Shown here: one piece after another, positions 1 to 11,897 of the stretch
Numbering within the stretch: position 1 is the stretch's first letter
Layout of the letters: the number at the start of each line of letters is the position of its first letter
NCBI RefSeq assembly: GCF_050948175.1
Contig: NC_135205.1
Location: forward strand, 1-64,000
Reading direction: 5' to 3'
Length of the DNA stretch: 64,000 nucleotides
Origin: Xylocopa sonorina
Taxonomy: Eukaryota > Arthropoda > Insecta > Hymenoptera > Apidae
Position numbers and translations under genes: made by a program
Notes under the pieces: generated by a model
Seen by the model: only the letters and a program-made list of their open reading frames with translations
The model's database searches: none
Told to the model about the DNA's origin: nothing

Positions 1-192
1 AGATATAACATGATTTGCGAAGTGTTATGTATTCCTCGTGTACACTTCAAATGAATGTGAATGCGATACTTCCTCGCTAGGAAATAGAGTTTGCAGATGT
101 CTACGTATCGTAGCAATAGATTTCTAATGCTTCTTAAAACGCGATTTCGCATCTCATTTCTATGTTTCATGGTAAGATATAATATGATTTGC

Positions 193-222
193 GAAGTGTC
201 ATGTATTCCTCGTCTACACTTC
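193..222. repeat. Inverted repeat GAAGTGT / ACACTTC within the monomer
   Basis: GAAGTGT at 193-199 and ACACTTC at 216-222 are exact reverse complements separated by 16 bases. A second ACACTTC at 240-246 gives an alternative partner 24 bp further on. In B monomers the inner arm becomes CGATTC, so only the outer ACACTTC arm, next to the 14-bp palindrome, remains. Whether any structure forms in vivo is not known. Confidence 0.6.
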
Positions 223-243
223 AAATGAATGTAAATGCGACAC

Positions 244-257
244 TTCCTCGCTAGGAA
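244..257. repeat. 14-bp dyad element, imperfect form
   Basis: TTCCTCGCTAGGAA lies at monomer positions 76-89. Its outer TTCC/GGAA arms are kept in nearly every monomer while the centre varies (TTGCAA, TCGCTA, TTGCTA, TTGTTA, TCTCCA). The centre variants track the monomer subtype, which makes the element a convenient subtype tag. Confidence 0.7.
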
Positions 258-274
258 ATAGCGTTTGCAGATGT

Positions 275-287
275 CTACGTATCGTAG
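275..287. repeat. Inverted repeat CTACG-TAT-CGTAG
   Basis: Five-base arms CTACG and CGTAG flank a 3-base centre at monomer positions 107-119. The left arm contains the SnaBI-type TACGTA. In another A subtype the word is CTAGGTATCGTAG, which breaks the symmetry, and in B monomers it is CTACGTATAGAAG or CTACGTATCGAAG. Confidence 0.6.
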
Positions 288-314
288 CAATAGTGTTCTA
301 ATGCTTCTTAAAAC

Positions 315-324
315 GCGATATCGC
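315..324. repeat. 10-bp palindrome GCGATATCGC
   Basis: A perfect palindrome at monomer positions 147-156, containing the EcoRV site GATATC. It is present in most A monomers and is changed to GAGATATTGC in B monomers. It predicts a 174-bp EcoRV ladder with larger steps wherever B monomers or mutated A monomers occur. Confidence 0.75.
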
Positions 325-417
325 ATCTCATTTCTATGTTTCATGGTAAGATATAATATGATTTGCGAAGTGTAATGTATTCCTCGTCTACACTTCAAAT
401 GAATGTAAATGCGACAC

Positions 418-431
418 TTCCTTGCAAGGAA
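418..431. repeat. 14-bp perfect palindrome TTCCTTGCAAGGAA
   Basis: This is the perfectly self-complementary form of the monomer 76-89 element. It is the commonest form in the right half of the array and in all B monomers. It does not match the CENP-B box. It resembles a generic TTCC-N6-GGAA dyad, but no specific binding protein can be inferred from sequence alone. Confidence 0.75.
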
Positions 432-3400
432 GTAGCGTTTGCAGATGTGTACGTATCGTAGCAATAGAGTTCTTATGATTCTTAAAACGCGCAATCGCAT
501 CTCATTTCTATGTTTCATGGTAAGGTATAATATGATTTGCGAAGTGTTATATATTCCTCGTCTACACTTCAAATGAATGTGAATGCGACACTTCCTCGCT
601 AGGAACTAGCGTTTGCAAATGTCTACGTATCGTAGCAATAGATTTCTAATGCTCCTTAAAACGCGATATCTCATCTCATTTCTATGTTTCATGGTAAGAT
701 ATAATATGATTTGCGAAGTGTCATGTATTCATCGTCTACACTTCAAATGAATGTAAATGCGACACTTCCTTGCTAGGAAATAGCGTCTGCAGATGTCTAG
801 GTATCGTAGCAATAGTGTTCTAATGCTTCTTAAAACGCGATATCGCATCTCATTTCTATGTTTCATGTTAAAGTATAATATGATTTATGAAGTGTCATGT
901 ATTCCTCGTCTACACTTCAAATGAATGTAAATGCGACACTTCCTTGCTAGGAAATAGCGTCTGCAGATGTCTAGGTATCGTAGCAATAGAGTCCTAATGC
1001 TTCTTAAAACGCGATTTCGCATCTCATTTCTATGTTTCATGGTAAGATATAATATGATTTGCGAAGTGTCATGTATTCCTCGTCTACACTTCAAATGAGT
1101 GTAAATGCGACACTTCCTCTCCAGGAAATAGCGTTTGCAGATGTCTACGTATCGTAGCAATAGATTTCTAATGCTTCTTAAAACGCGATATCGCATCTCA
1201 TTTCTATGTTTCATGGTAAGATATTATATAATTTGCGAAGTGTTATGTATTCCTCGTCTACACTTCAAATGAATGTGAATGCGACACTTCCTTGCTAGGA
1301 AATAGCGTCTGCAGATGTCTGGGGTATCGTAGCAATAGTGTTCTAATGCTTCTTAAAACGCGATATCGCATCTCATTTCTATCTTTCATGGTAAGATATA
1401 ATATGATTTGCGAAGTGTCATGTATTCCTCGTCTACACTTCAAATGAATGTAAATGCGACACTTCCTTGCTGTGAAATAGCGTCTGCAGATGTCTAGGTA
1501 TCGTAGCAATAGTGTTCTAATGCTTCTTAAAACGCGATATCGCATCTCATTTCTATGTTTCATGGTAAGATATAATATGATTTGCGAAGTGTCATGTATT
1601 CCTCGTCACACTTCAAATGAATGTAAATGCGACACTTCCTTGCTAGGAAATAGCGTCTGCAGATGTCTAGGTAACATAGCAGTAGTGCTCCAATGCTTCT
1701 TAAAACGCGATATCGCATCTCATTTCTATGTTTCATGGTAAGATATAATATGATTTGCGAAGTGTCATGTATACCTCGTCTACACTTCAAATGAATGTAA
1801 ATGCGACACTTCCTTGCAAGGAAATAGCGTTTGCAGATGCCTACCTATCGTAGCAATAGAGTTTCTAATGCTTCTTAAAACGCGATATCGCATCTCATTA
1901 CTATGTTTCATTTTAAGATATTATATTCATTGCGAAGTGTTATGCATTCCACGTCTACGATTCGAATGAATGTAAATGCGACACTTCCTTGCAAGGAAAT
2001 AGCGTTTGCAGATGTCTACGTATCGTAGCAATAGAGATCTTATGATTCTTAAAACGCGATATCGCATCTCATTTAGATGTTTCATGGTAAGGTATAATAT
2101 TCATTGCGAATTGTTATGCATTCCTCGTCTACGATTCAAATGAAGGTAAATGCGACACTTCCCTGCAAGGAAATAGCGTTTGCAGATGTCTACGTATCGT
2201 AGCAATAGAGTTCATATGATTCTTAAAACGCGATATCGCATCTCATTTCTATGTTTCATGGTAAGATATAACATGATTTGCGAAGTGTTACGTATTCCTC
2301 GTCTACACTTCAAATGAATGTGAATGCGATACTTCCTCGCTAGGAAATAGAGTTTGCAGATGTCTACGTATCGTAGCAATAGATATCTAATGCTTCTTAA
2401 AACGCGATTTCGCATCTCATTTCTATGTTTCATGGTAAGATATAATATGATTTGCGAAGTGTCATGTATTCCTCGTCTACACTTCAAATGATGTAAATGC
2501 GACACTTCCTCGCTAGGAAATAGCGTTTGCAGATGTCTACGTATCGTAGCAATAGATTTCTAATGCTTCTTAAAACGCGATATCGCATCTCATTTCTATG
2601 TTTCATGGTAAGATATTATATAATTTGCGAAGTGTTATGTATTCCTCGTCTACACTGCAAATGAATGTAAATGCGACGCTTCCTTGCAAGGAAATAGCGT
2701 TTGCAGATGTGTACGTATCGTAGAAATAGAGTTCTTATGATCCTTATAACGCGATATCGCATCTCATTTCTATGTTTCATGGTAAGATATAATATGATTT
2801 GCGAAGTGTCATGTATTCCTCGTCTACACTTCAAATGAATGTAAATGCGACACTTCCTTGCAAGGAAATAGCGTTTGCAGATGTGTACGTATCGTAGCAA
2901 TAGAGTTCTTATGATTCTTAAAACGCGATATCGCATCTCATTTCCATGTTTCATGGTAAGATATAACATGATTTGCGAAGTGTTATGTATTCCTCGTCTA
3001 CACTTCAAATGAATGTGAATGCGACACTTCCTCGCTAGGAACTAGCGTTTGCAGATGTCTACGTATCGTAGCAATAGATTTCTAATGCTCCTTAAAACGC
3101 GATATCTCATCTCATTTCTATGTTTCATGGTAAGATATAATATGATTTGCGACGTGTCATGTATTCCTCGTCTACACTTCAAATGAGTGTAAATGCGACA
3201 CTTCCTCTCCAGGAAATAGCGTTTGCAGATGTCTACGTATCGTAGCAATAGATTTCCAATGCTTCTTAAAACGCGATATCGCATCTCATTTCTATGTTTC
3301 ATGGTAAGATATTATATAATTTGCGAAGTGTTATGTACTCCTCGTCTACACTTCAATGAATGTGAATGCGACACTTCCTTGCTAGGAAATAGCGTCTGCA

Positions 3401-3960
3401 GATGTCTGGTTATCGTAGCAATAGTGTTCTAATGCTTCTTAAAACGCGATATCGCACCTCATTTCTATCTTTCATGGTAAGGTATAATATGATTTGCGAA
3501 GTGTCATGTATTCCTCGTCTACACTTCAAATGAATGTAAATGCGACACTTCCTTGCTAGGAAATAGCGTCTGCAGATGTCTAGGTATCGTAGCAATAGTG
3601 TTCTAATGCTTCTTAAAACGCGATATCGCATCTCATTTCTATGTTACATGGTAAGATATAATATGATTTGCGAAGTGTCATGTATTCCTCGTCTACACTT
3701 CAAATGAATGTAAATGCGACACTTCCTTGCTAGGAAATAGCCTCTGCAGATGTCTAGGTAACATAGCAGTAGTGCTCTAATGCTTCTTAAACGCGATATC
3801 GCATCTCATTTCTATGTTTCATGGTAAGATATAATATGATTTGCGAAGTGTCATGTATACCTCGTCTACACTTCAAATGAATGTAAATACGACACTTCCT
3901 TGCAAGGAAATAGCGTTTGCAGATGTCTACCTATCGTAGCAATAGAGTTCTTATGATTCT

Positions 3961-5567
3961 TAAATCGCGATATCGCATCTCATTTCTATGTTTCATGGTA
4001 AGATATAATGTGATTGCGAAGTGTTATGTATTCCTCGTCTACACTTCAAATGAATGTAAATGCGGACACTTCCTTGCAAGGAAATAGCGCTCGCACATGT
4101 CTACGTATCGAAGCAATAGAGTTCACATGCTTCTTAGAACGAGATATTGCATCTCATATCTATGTTTCATGATAAGATATTATATTCATTGCGAAGTGTT
4201 ATGCATTCCTCGTCTACGATTCAAATGAATGTAAATGCGACACTTCCTTGCAAGGAAATAGCGTTTGCAGATGTCTACGTATCGTAGCAATAGATTTCTA
4301 ATGCTTCTTAAAACGCGATATCGCATCTCATTTCTATGTTTCATGGTCAGATATTATATAATTTGCGAAGTGTTATGTATTCCTCGTCTACACTTCAAAT
4401 GAATGTAAATGCGACACTTCCTTGCAAGGAAATAGCGTTTGCAGATGTGTACGTATCGTAGAAATAGAGTTCTTATGATTCTTAAAACGCGATCTCGCAT
4501 CTCATTTCTATGTTTCATGGTAAGATATAATATGATTTGCGAAGTGTTATGTATTCCTCGTCTACACTTCAAATGAATGTAAATGCGACACTTCCTAGCA
4601 AGGAAATAGCTCTTGCAGATGTCTACGTATCGAAGCAATAGAGTTCAAATGCTTCTTAGAACGAGATATTGCATCTCATATCTATGTTTCATGATAAGAT
4701 ATTATATACATTGCGAAGTGTTATGCATTCCTCATCTACGATTCAAATGAATGTAAATGCGACACTTCCTTGCAAGGAAATAGCGTTTGCAGATGTCTAC
4801 GTATCGTAGCAATAGAGATCTTATGATTCTTAAAACGCGATATCGCATCTCATTTCGATGTTTCATGGTAAGGTATAATATTCATTGCGAATTGTTATGC
4901 ATTCCTCGTCTACGATTCAAATGAAGGTAAATGCGACACTTCCTTGCAAGGAAATAGCGTTTGCAGATGTCTACGTGTCGTAGCAATAGTGTTCATATGA
5001 TTCTTAAAACGCGATATCGCATCTCATTTCTATGTTTCATGGTAAGATATAACATGATTTGCGAAGTGTTTATGTATTCCTCGTCTACACTTCAAATGAA
5101 TGTGAATGCGATACTTCCTCGCTAGGAAATAGAGGTTACAGATGTCTACGTATCGTAGCAATAGTGTTCATATGATTCTTAAAACGCGATATCGCATCTC
5201 ATTTCCATGTTTCATGGTAAGATATAACATGATTTGCGAAGTGTTATGTATTCCTCGTCTACACTTCAAATGAATGTGAATGCGATACTTCCTCGCTAGG
5301 AAATAGCGTTTGCAGATGTCTACGTATCGTAGCAATAGATTTCTAATGCTTCTTAAAACGCGATTTCGCATCTCATTTCTATGTTTCATGGTAAGGTATA
5401 ATATTCATTGCGAATTGTTATGCATTAGTCGTCTACGATTCAAATGAAGGTAAATGCGACACTTCCTTGCAAGGAAATAGCGTTTGCAGATGTCTACGTA
5501 TCGTAGCAATAGAGTTCATATGATTCTTAAAACGCGATATCGCATCTCATTTCTATGTTTCATGGTA
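3961..5567 (+). repeat. Divergent satellite segment between the 5.57 kb copies
   Basis: About nine monomers of mixed A, B and hybrid type. The stretch with TTCTTAGAACGAG near 4130 recurs 522 bp (three monomers) later near 4652. Monomers around 4720-5166 match those around 1940-2385 at an offset of 2781 bp (16 monomers). Irregular monomers are frequent: an extra G in GCGGACACTTCC near 4064, a lost T in ATGTGATTGCG near 4011, and an extra T in GTGTTTATG near 5069. No other sequence is present. Confidence 0.8.
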
Positions 5568-8500
5568 AGATATAACATGATTTGCGAAGTGTTATGTATT
5601 CCTCGTGTACACTTCAAATGAATGTGAATGCGATACTTCCTCGCTAGGAAATAGAGTTTGCAGATGTCTACGTATCGTAGCAATAGATTTCTAATGCTTC
5701 TTAAAACGCGATTTCGCATCTCATTTCTATGTTTCATGGTAAGATATAATATGATTTGCGAAGTGTCATGTATTCCTCGTCTACACTTCAAATGAATGTA
5801 AATGCGACACTTCCTCGCTAGGAAATAGCGTTTGCAGATGTCTACGTATCGTAGCAATAGTGTTCTAATGCTTCTTAAAACGCGATATCGCATCTCATTT
5901 CTATGTTTCATGGTAAGATATAATATGATTTGCGAAGTGTAATGTATTCCTCGTCTACACTTCAAATGAATGTAAATGCGACACTTCCTTGCAAGGAAGT
6001 AGCGTTTGCAGATGTGTACGTATCGTAGCAATAGAGTTCTTATGATTCTTAAAACGCGCAATCGCATCTCATTTCTATGTTTCATGGTAAGGTATAATAT
6101 GATTTGCGAAGTGTTATATATTCCTCGTCTACACTTCAAATGAATGTGAATGCGACACTTCCTCGCTAGGAACTAGCGTTTGCAAATGTCTACGTATCGT
6201 AGCAATAGATTTCTAATGCTCCTTAAAACGCGATATCTCATCTCATTTCTATGTTTCATGGTAAGATATAATATGATTTGCGAAGTGTCATGTATTCATC
6301 GTCTACACTTCAAATGAATGTAAATGCGACACTTCCTTGCTAGGAAATAGCGTCTGCAGATGTCTAGGTATCGTAGCAATAGTGTTCTAATGCTTCTTAA
6401 AACGCGATATCGCATCTCATTTCTATGTTTCATGTTAAAGTATAATATGATTTATGAAGTGTCATGTATTCCTCGTCTACACTTCAAATGAATGTAAATG
6501 CGACACTTCCTTGCTAGGAAATAGCGTCTGCAGATGTCTAGGTGTCGTAGCAATAGAGTCCTAATGCTTCTTAAAACGCGATTTCGCATCTCATTTCTAT
6601 GTTTCATGGTAAGATATAATATGATTTGCGAAGTGTCATGTATTCCTCGTCTACACTTCAAATGAGTGTAAATGCGACACTTCCTCTCCAGGAAATAGCG
6701 TTTGCAGATGTCTACGTATCGTAGCAATAAATTTCTAATGCTTCTTAAAACGCGATATCGCATCTCATTTCTATGTTTCATGGTAAGATATTATATAATT
6801 TGCGAAGTGTTATGTATTCCTCGTCTACACTTCAAATGAATGTGAATGCGACACTTCCTTGCTAGGAAATAGCGTCTGCAGATGTCTGGGTATCGTAGCA
6901 ATAGTGTTCTAATGCTTCTTAAAACGCGATTTCGCATCTCATTTCTATCTTTCATGGTAAGATATAATATGATTTGCGAAGTGTCATGTATTCCTCGTCT
7001 ACACTTCAAATGAATGTAAATGCGACACTTCCTTGCTGTGAAATAGCGTCTGCAGATGTCTAGGTATCGTAGCAATAGTGTTCTAATGCTTCTTAAAACG
7101 CGATATCGCATCTCATTTCTATGTTTCATGGTAAGATATAATATGATTTGCGAAGTGTCATGTATTCCTCGTCCACACTTCAAATGAATGTAAATGCGAC
7201 ACTTCCTTGCTAGGAAATAGCGTCTGCAGATGTCTAGGTAACATAGCAGTAGTGCTCCAATGCTTCTTAAAACGCGATATCGCATCTCATTTCTATGTTT
7301 CATGGTAAGATATAATATGATTTGCGAAGTGTCATGTATACCTCGTCTACACTTCAAATGAATGTAAATGCGACACTTCCTTGCAAGGAAATAGCGTTTG
7401 CAGATGCCTACCTATCGTAGCAATAGAGTTCTAATGCTTCTTAAAACGCGATATCGCATCTCATTACTATGTTTCATTTTAAGATATTATATTCATTGCG
7501 AAGTGTTATGCATTCCACGTCTACGATTCGAATGAATGTAAATGCGACACTTCCTTGCAAGGAAATAGCGTTTGCAGATGTCTACGTATCGTAGCAATAG
7601 AGATCTTATGATTCTTAAAACGCGATGTCGCATCTCATTTAGATGTTTCATGGTAAGGTATAATATTCATTGCGAATTGTTATGCATTCCTCGTCTACGA
7701 TTCAAATGAAGGTAAATGCGACACTTCCCTGCAAGGAAATAGCGTTTGCAGATGTCTACGTATCGTAGCAATAGAGTTCATATGATTCTTAAAACGCGAT
7801 ATCGCATCTCATTTCTATGTTTCATGGTAAGATATAACATGATTTGCGAAGTGTTACGTATTCCTCGTCTACACTTCAAATGAATGTGAATGCGATACTT
7901 CCTCGCTAGGAAATAGAGTTTGCAGATGTCTACGTATCGTAGCAATAGATATCTAATGCTTCTTAAAACGCGATTTCGCATCTCATTTCTATGTTTCATG
8001 GTAAGATATAATATGATTTGCGAAGTGTCATGTATTCCTCGTCTACACTTCAAATGAATGTAAATGCGACACTTCCTCGCTAGGAAATAGCGTTTGCAGA
8101 TGTCTACGTATCGTAGCAATAGATTTCTAATGCTTCTTAAAACGCGATATCGCATCTCATTTCTATGTTTCATGGTAAGATATTATATAATTTGCGAAGT
8201 GTTATGTATTCCTCGTCTACACTGCAAATGAATGTAAATGCGACGCTTCCTTGCAAGGAAATAGCGTTTGCAGATGTGTACGTATCGTAGAAATAGAGTT
8301 CTTATGATCCTTATAACGCGATATCGCATCTCATTTCTATGTTTCATGGTAAGATATAATATGATTTGCGAAGTGTCATGTATTCCTCGTCTACACTTCA
8401 AATGAATGTAAATGCGACACTTCCTTGCAAGGAAATAGCGTTTGCAGATGTGTACGTATCGTAGCAATAGAGTTCTTATGATTCTTAAAACGCGATATCG

Positions 8501-9528
8501 CATCTCATTTCCATGTTTCATGGTAAGATATAACATGATTTGCGAAGTGTTATGTATTCCTCGTCTACACTTCAAATGAATGTGAATGCGACACTTCCTC
8601 GCTAGGAACTAGCGTTTGCAGATGTCTACGTATCGTAGCAATAGATTTCTAATGCTCCTTAAAACGCGATATCTCATCTCATTTCTATGTTTCATGGTAA
8701 GATATAATATGATTTGCGACGTGTCATGTATTCCTCGTCTACACTTCAAATGAGTGTAAATGCGACACTTCCTCTCCAGGAAATAGCGTTTGCAGATGTC
8801 TACGTATCGTAGCAATAGATTTCCAATGCTTCTTAAAACGCGATATCGCATCTCATTTCTATGTTTCATGGTAAGATATTATATAATTTGCGAAGTGTTA
8901 TGTACTCCTCGTCTACACTTCAAATGAATGTGAATGCGACACTTCCTTGCTAGGAAATAGCGTCTGCAGATGTCTGGTTATCGTAGCAATAGTGTTCTAA
9001 TGCTTCTTAAAACGCGATATCGCACCTCATTTCTATCTTTCATGGTAAGGTATAATATGATTTGCGAAGTGTCATGTATTCCTCGTCTACACTTCAAATG
9101 AATGTAAATGCGACACTTCCTTGCTAGGAAATAGCGTCTGCAGATGTCTAGGTATCGTAGCAATAGTGTTCTAATGCTTCTTAAAACGCGATATCGCATC
9201 TCATTTCTATGTTTCATGGTAAGATATAATATGATTTGCGAAGTGTCATGTATTCCTCGTCTACACTTCAAATGAATGTAAATGCGACACTTCCTTGCTA
9301 GGAAATAGCCTCTGCAGATGTCTAGGTAACATAGCAGTAGTGCTCTAATGCTTCTTAAAACGCGATATCGCATCTCATTTCTATGTTTCATGGTAAGATA
9401 TAATATGATTTGCGAAGTGTCATGTATACCTCGTCTACACTTCAAATGAATGTAAATACGACACTTCCTTGCAAGGAAATAGCGTTTGCAGATGTCTACC
9501 TATCGTAGCAATAGAGTTCTTATGATTC
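5568..9528 (+). repeat. Right copy of the 32-monomer duplication
   Basis: Partner of 1-3960, with the same order of monomer variants. It keeps the regular 174-bp spacing better than the left copy. It ends near 9528, where it joins monomers with ATTTCGATGTTTC and ATTCATTGCGAATTG that also occur near 4850 and 12860. Its last 580 bp (about 8937-9518) are copied again at 11892-12473. Confidence 0.88.
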
Positions 9529-10149
9529 TTAAAACGCGATGTCGCATCTCATTTCGATGTTTCATGGTAAGGTATAATATTCATTGCGAATTGTTATGCA
9601 TTCCTCGTCTACGATTCAAATGAAGGTAAATGCGACACTTCCTTGCAAGGAAATAGAGTTTGCAGATGTCCACGTATCGTAGCAATAGATTTCTAATGCT
9701 TCTTAAAACGCGATATCGCATCTCATTTCTATGTTTCATGGTAAGATATAATATGATTTGCGAAGTGTCATGTATTCATCGTCTACACTTCAAATGAATG
9801 TAAATGCGACACTTCCTTGCTAGGAAATAGCGTCTGCAGATGTCTAGGTATCGTACAATAGTGTTCTAATGCTTCTTAAAACGCGATATCGCATCTCATT
9901 TCTATCTTTCATGGTAAGATATAATATGATTTGCGAAGTGTCATGTATTCATCGTCTACACTTCAAATGAATGTAAATGCGACACTTCCTTGCTAGGAAA
10001 TAGCGTCTGCAGATGTCTAGGTATCGTACAATAGTGTTCTAATGCTTCTTAAAACGCGATATCGCATCTCATTTCTATCTTTCATGGTAAGATATAATAT
10101 GATTTGCGAAGTGTCATGTATTCCTCGTCTACACTTCAAATGAATGTAA
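9529..10149 (+). repeat. Satellite linker with a short-monomer doublet
   Basis: Three to four monomers joining the 5.57 kb duplication to the 2.78 kb duplication. The first resembles monomers near 4850 and 12860 (GTAAGGTATAATATTCATTGC followed by GAATTG, and AATGAAGGTAAATG). The rest form the 173-bp doublet listed separately. Confidence 0.75.
9734..10121 (+). repeat. Tandem doublet of a 173-bp monomer
   Basis: ATCGTACAATAG, lacking the G of the usual ATCGTAGCAATAG, occurs at about 9850 and again 173 bp later. The flanking sequence, including the unusual TTTCTATCTTTCATGG, is identical between the two until one reads ATTCATCG and the other ATTCCTCG. A shared private deletion in adjacent monomers indicates a recent single-monomer duplication after the deletion arose. 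Confidence 0.75.
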
Positions 10150-11897
10150 ATGCGACACTTCCTTGCTAGGAAATAGCGTCTGCAGATGTCTAGGTATCGT
10201 AGCAATAGTGTTCTAATGCTTCTTAAAACGCGATAACGCATCTCATTTCTATGTTTCATGGTAAGATATAATATGATTTGCGAAGTGTCATGTATTCCTC
10301 GTCTACACTTCAAATGAATGTAAATGCGACACTTCCTTGCTAGGAAATAGCGTCTGCAGATGTCTAGGTATCGTAGCAATAGAGTTCTAATGCTTCTTAA
10401 AACGCGATTTCGCATCTCATTTCTATGTTTCATGGTAAGGTATAATATGATTTGCGAAGAGTTATGTATTCCTCGTCTACACTTCAAATGAATGTAAATG
10501 CGACACTTCCTCGCTAGGAAATAGCGTTTGCAGATATCTACGTATTGTAGCAATAGATTTCTAATGTTTCTTAAAACGCGATATCGCATCTCATTTCTAT
10601 GTTTCATGGTAAGATGTTATATAATTTGCGAAGTGTTATGTATTCCTCGTCCACACTTCAAATGAATGTAAATGCGACACTTCCTTGCAAGGAAATAGCG
10701 TTTGCAGATGTGTACGTATCGCAGCAGTAGAGTTCTTATGATTCTTAAAACGCGATATCGCATATCATTTCTATGTTTCATGGTAAGGTATAATATGATT
10801 TGCGAAGTGTTATGTATTCCTCGTCTACACTTCAAATGAATGTAAATGCGACACTTCCTTGCTAGGAAAAACCTCTGCAGATGTCTAGGTAACATAGCAG
10901 TAGTGCTCTAATGCTTCTTAAAACGCGATATCGCATCTCATTTCTATGTTTCATGGTAAGATATAATATGATTTGCGAAGTGTCACGTATTCCTCGTCTA
11001 CACTTCAAATGAATGTAAATGCGACACTTCCTTGCTAGGAAATAGCGTCTGCAGATGTCTAGGTATCATAGCAGTAGTGTTCTAATGCTTCTTAAAACGC
11101 GATATCGCATCTCATTTCTATGATTCATGGTAAGATATAATATGATTTGCGAAGTGTTATGTATTCCTCGTCTACACTTCAAATGAATGTAAATGCGACA
11201 CTTCATTGTTAGGAAATAGCGTCTGCAGATGTCTAGGTATCGTAGCAATAGAGTTCTAATGCTTCTTAAAACGCGATATCGCATCTCATTTCTACGTTAC
11301 ATGGTAAGATGTAATATGATTTGCGAAGTGTTATGTATTTCTCGTCTGCACTTCAAATGAATGTAAATGTGACACTTCCTTGCATGGAAATATCGTTTGC
11401 AGATGTCTACGTATCGAAGCAATAGAGTTCAAATGCTTCTTAAAACGAGATATTGCAACTCATATCTATGTTTCATGATAAGATATAATATTCATTGCGA
11501 AGTGTTATGCATTCCTCGTCTACAATTCAAATGAATGTAAATGCGACACTTCCTTGCAAGGAAATAGCGTTTGTAGATGTGTACGTATCGAAGCAATAGA
11601 GTTCAAATGCTTCTTAAAACGCGATATCGCATCTCATTACTATGTTTCATGGTAAGATATAATATGATTTGCGAAGTGTCATGTATTCCCCGTCTACACT
11701 TCAAATGAATGTAAATGCGACACTTCCTTGCAAGGAAATATCGTTTGCAGATGTCTACGTATAGAAGAAATAGAGTTCAAATGCTGCTTAAAACGAGATA
11801 TTGCATCTCATATCTATGTTTCATGATAAGATATAATATTCATTGCGAAGTGTTATGCATTCCTCGTCTACGATTCAAATGAAAGTAAATGCGACAC
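10150..11897 (+). repeat. First copy of a 16-monomer (2.78 kb offset) duplication
   Basis: Matches 12933-14681 at offset 2783-2784. Shared private words include CGATAACGC (10231 and 13014), the A-to-T run TATGATTCATGG (about 11119 and 13903) and CATGGAAATATCG. Around 10860-10900 the two copies differ: this one has GCTAGGAAAAACCTCTGC and the GTAACATAGC monomer, which looks like a replacement of one monomer by another variant. Similarity stops at about 11897, five bases before the 14-bp dyad. Confidence 0.85.

Larger units (their letters stand above)
169..342 (+). repeat. Representative family A monomer (174 bp)
   Basis: This monomer, cut arbitrarily at ATGGTAAG, serves as the reference. Hand count gives 65 G+C in 174 bp (37%) and ten CpGs, above the roughly six expected from composition. 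A-type diagnostic words are ATGGTAAGATATAATATGAT, GTCTACACTTC, AACGCGATATCGC and TCTCATTTCTATG. In monomer coordinates it contains an inverted repeat (25-31 with 48-54), a 14-bp dyad (76-89), a CTACG/CGTAG inverted repeat (107-119) and a 10-bp palindrome (147-156). One minus-strand frame is open through all 58 codons, so consecutive A monomers give long open frames. Confidence 0.95.
1..3960 (+). repeat. Left copy of a 32-monomer (5.57 kb offset) duplication
   Basis: The first base of the window already matches position 5568, so the duplication probably starts further left. Variant order is the same in both copies, for example TTTATGAAGTG (874 and 6441), AGAGATCTTATG (2033 and 7600) and CTGGTTATC (3406 and 8974). 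Offset is 5567 and shifts to 5568 in the last part through single-base indels. This copy carries several homopolymer-type indels relative to its partner: GTTTCTAATG near 1861, GGGG near 1321, and lost bases near 1608, 2490, 3353 and 3790. Similarity ends near 3960, where the partner continues into a different monomer. Confidence 0.88.

Noticed and set aside
342..366. GGTAAGATATAATATGAT resembles a splice donor (GTAAG) or a TATA/-10 promoter element
   Set aside because: It recurs in almost every A monomer with no associated start site, acceptor or reading frame context. AT-rich words of this kind are expected by chance, and B monomers change it freely.
418..431. Heat-shock element or STAT-type binding site (TTCC-N6-GGAA)
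   Set aside because: The spacing does not match the usual inverted nGAAn arrangement, and a short palindrome in a satellite is not evidence for a specific factor.
1..3960. A uniform 16-monomer (2.78 kb) higher-order repeat running through the first 15 kb
   Set aside because: Offsets of 2781-2784 and 5567 bp fit it in places, but the AGAGATCTTATG marker (about 2033, 4814, 7600, 12817) is missing near 10384 where a regular unit would need it, and a 2955-bp offset is also present. The block is a mosaic, not a regular 16-mer.
5516..6139. Minus-strand open frames of 60-265 codons, repeated dozens of times, that look like a protein family with 58-residue repeats
   Set aside because: The residue repeat is exactly the 174-bp monomer read in its one stop-free frame. 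Frames begin and end at random points of the monomer, are ended by B monomers or indels, and have no unique flanks. A 58-codon stop-free frame in one of six is not improbable.
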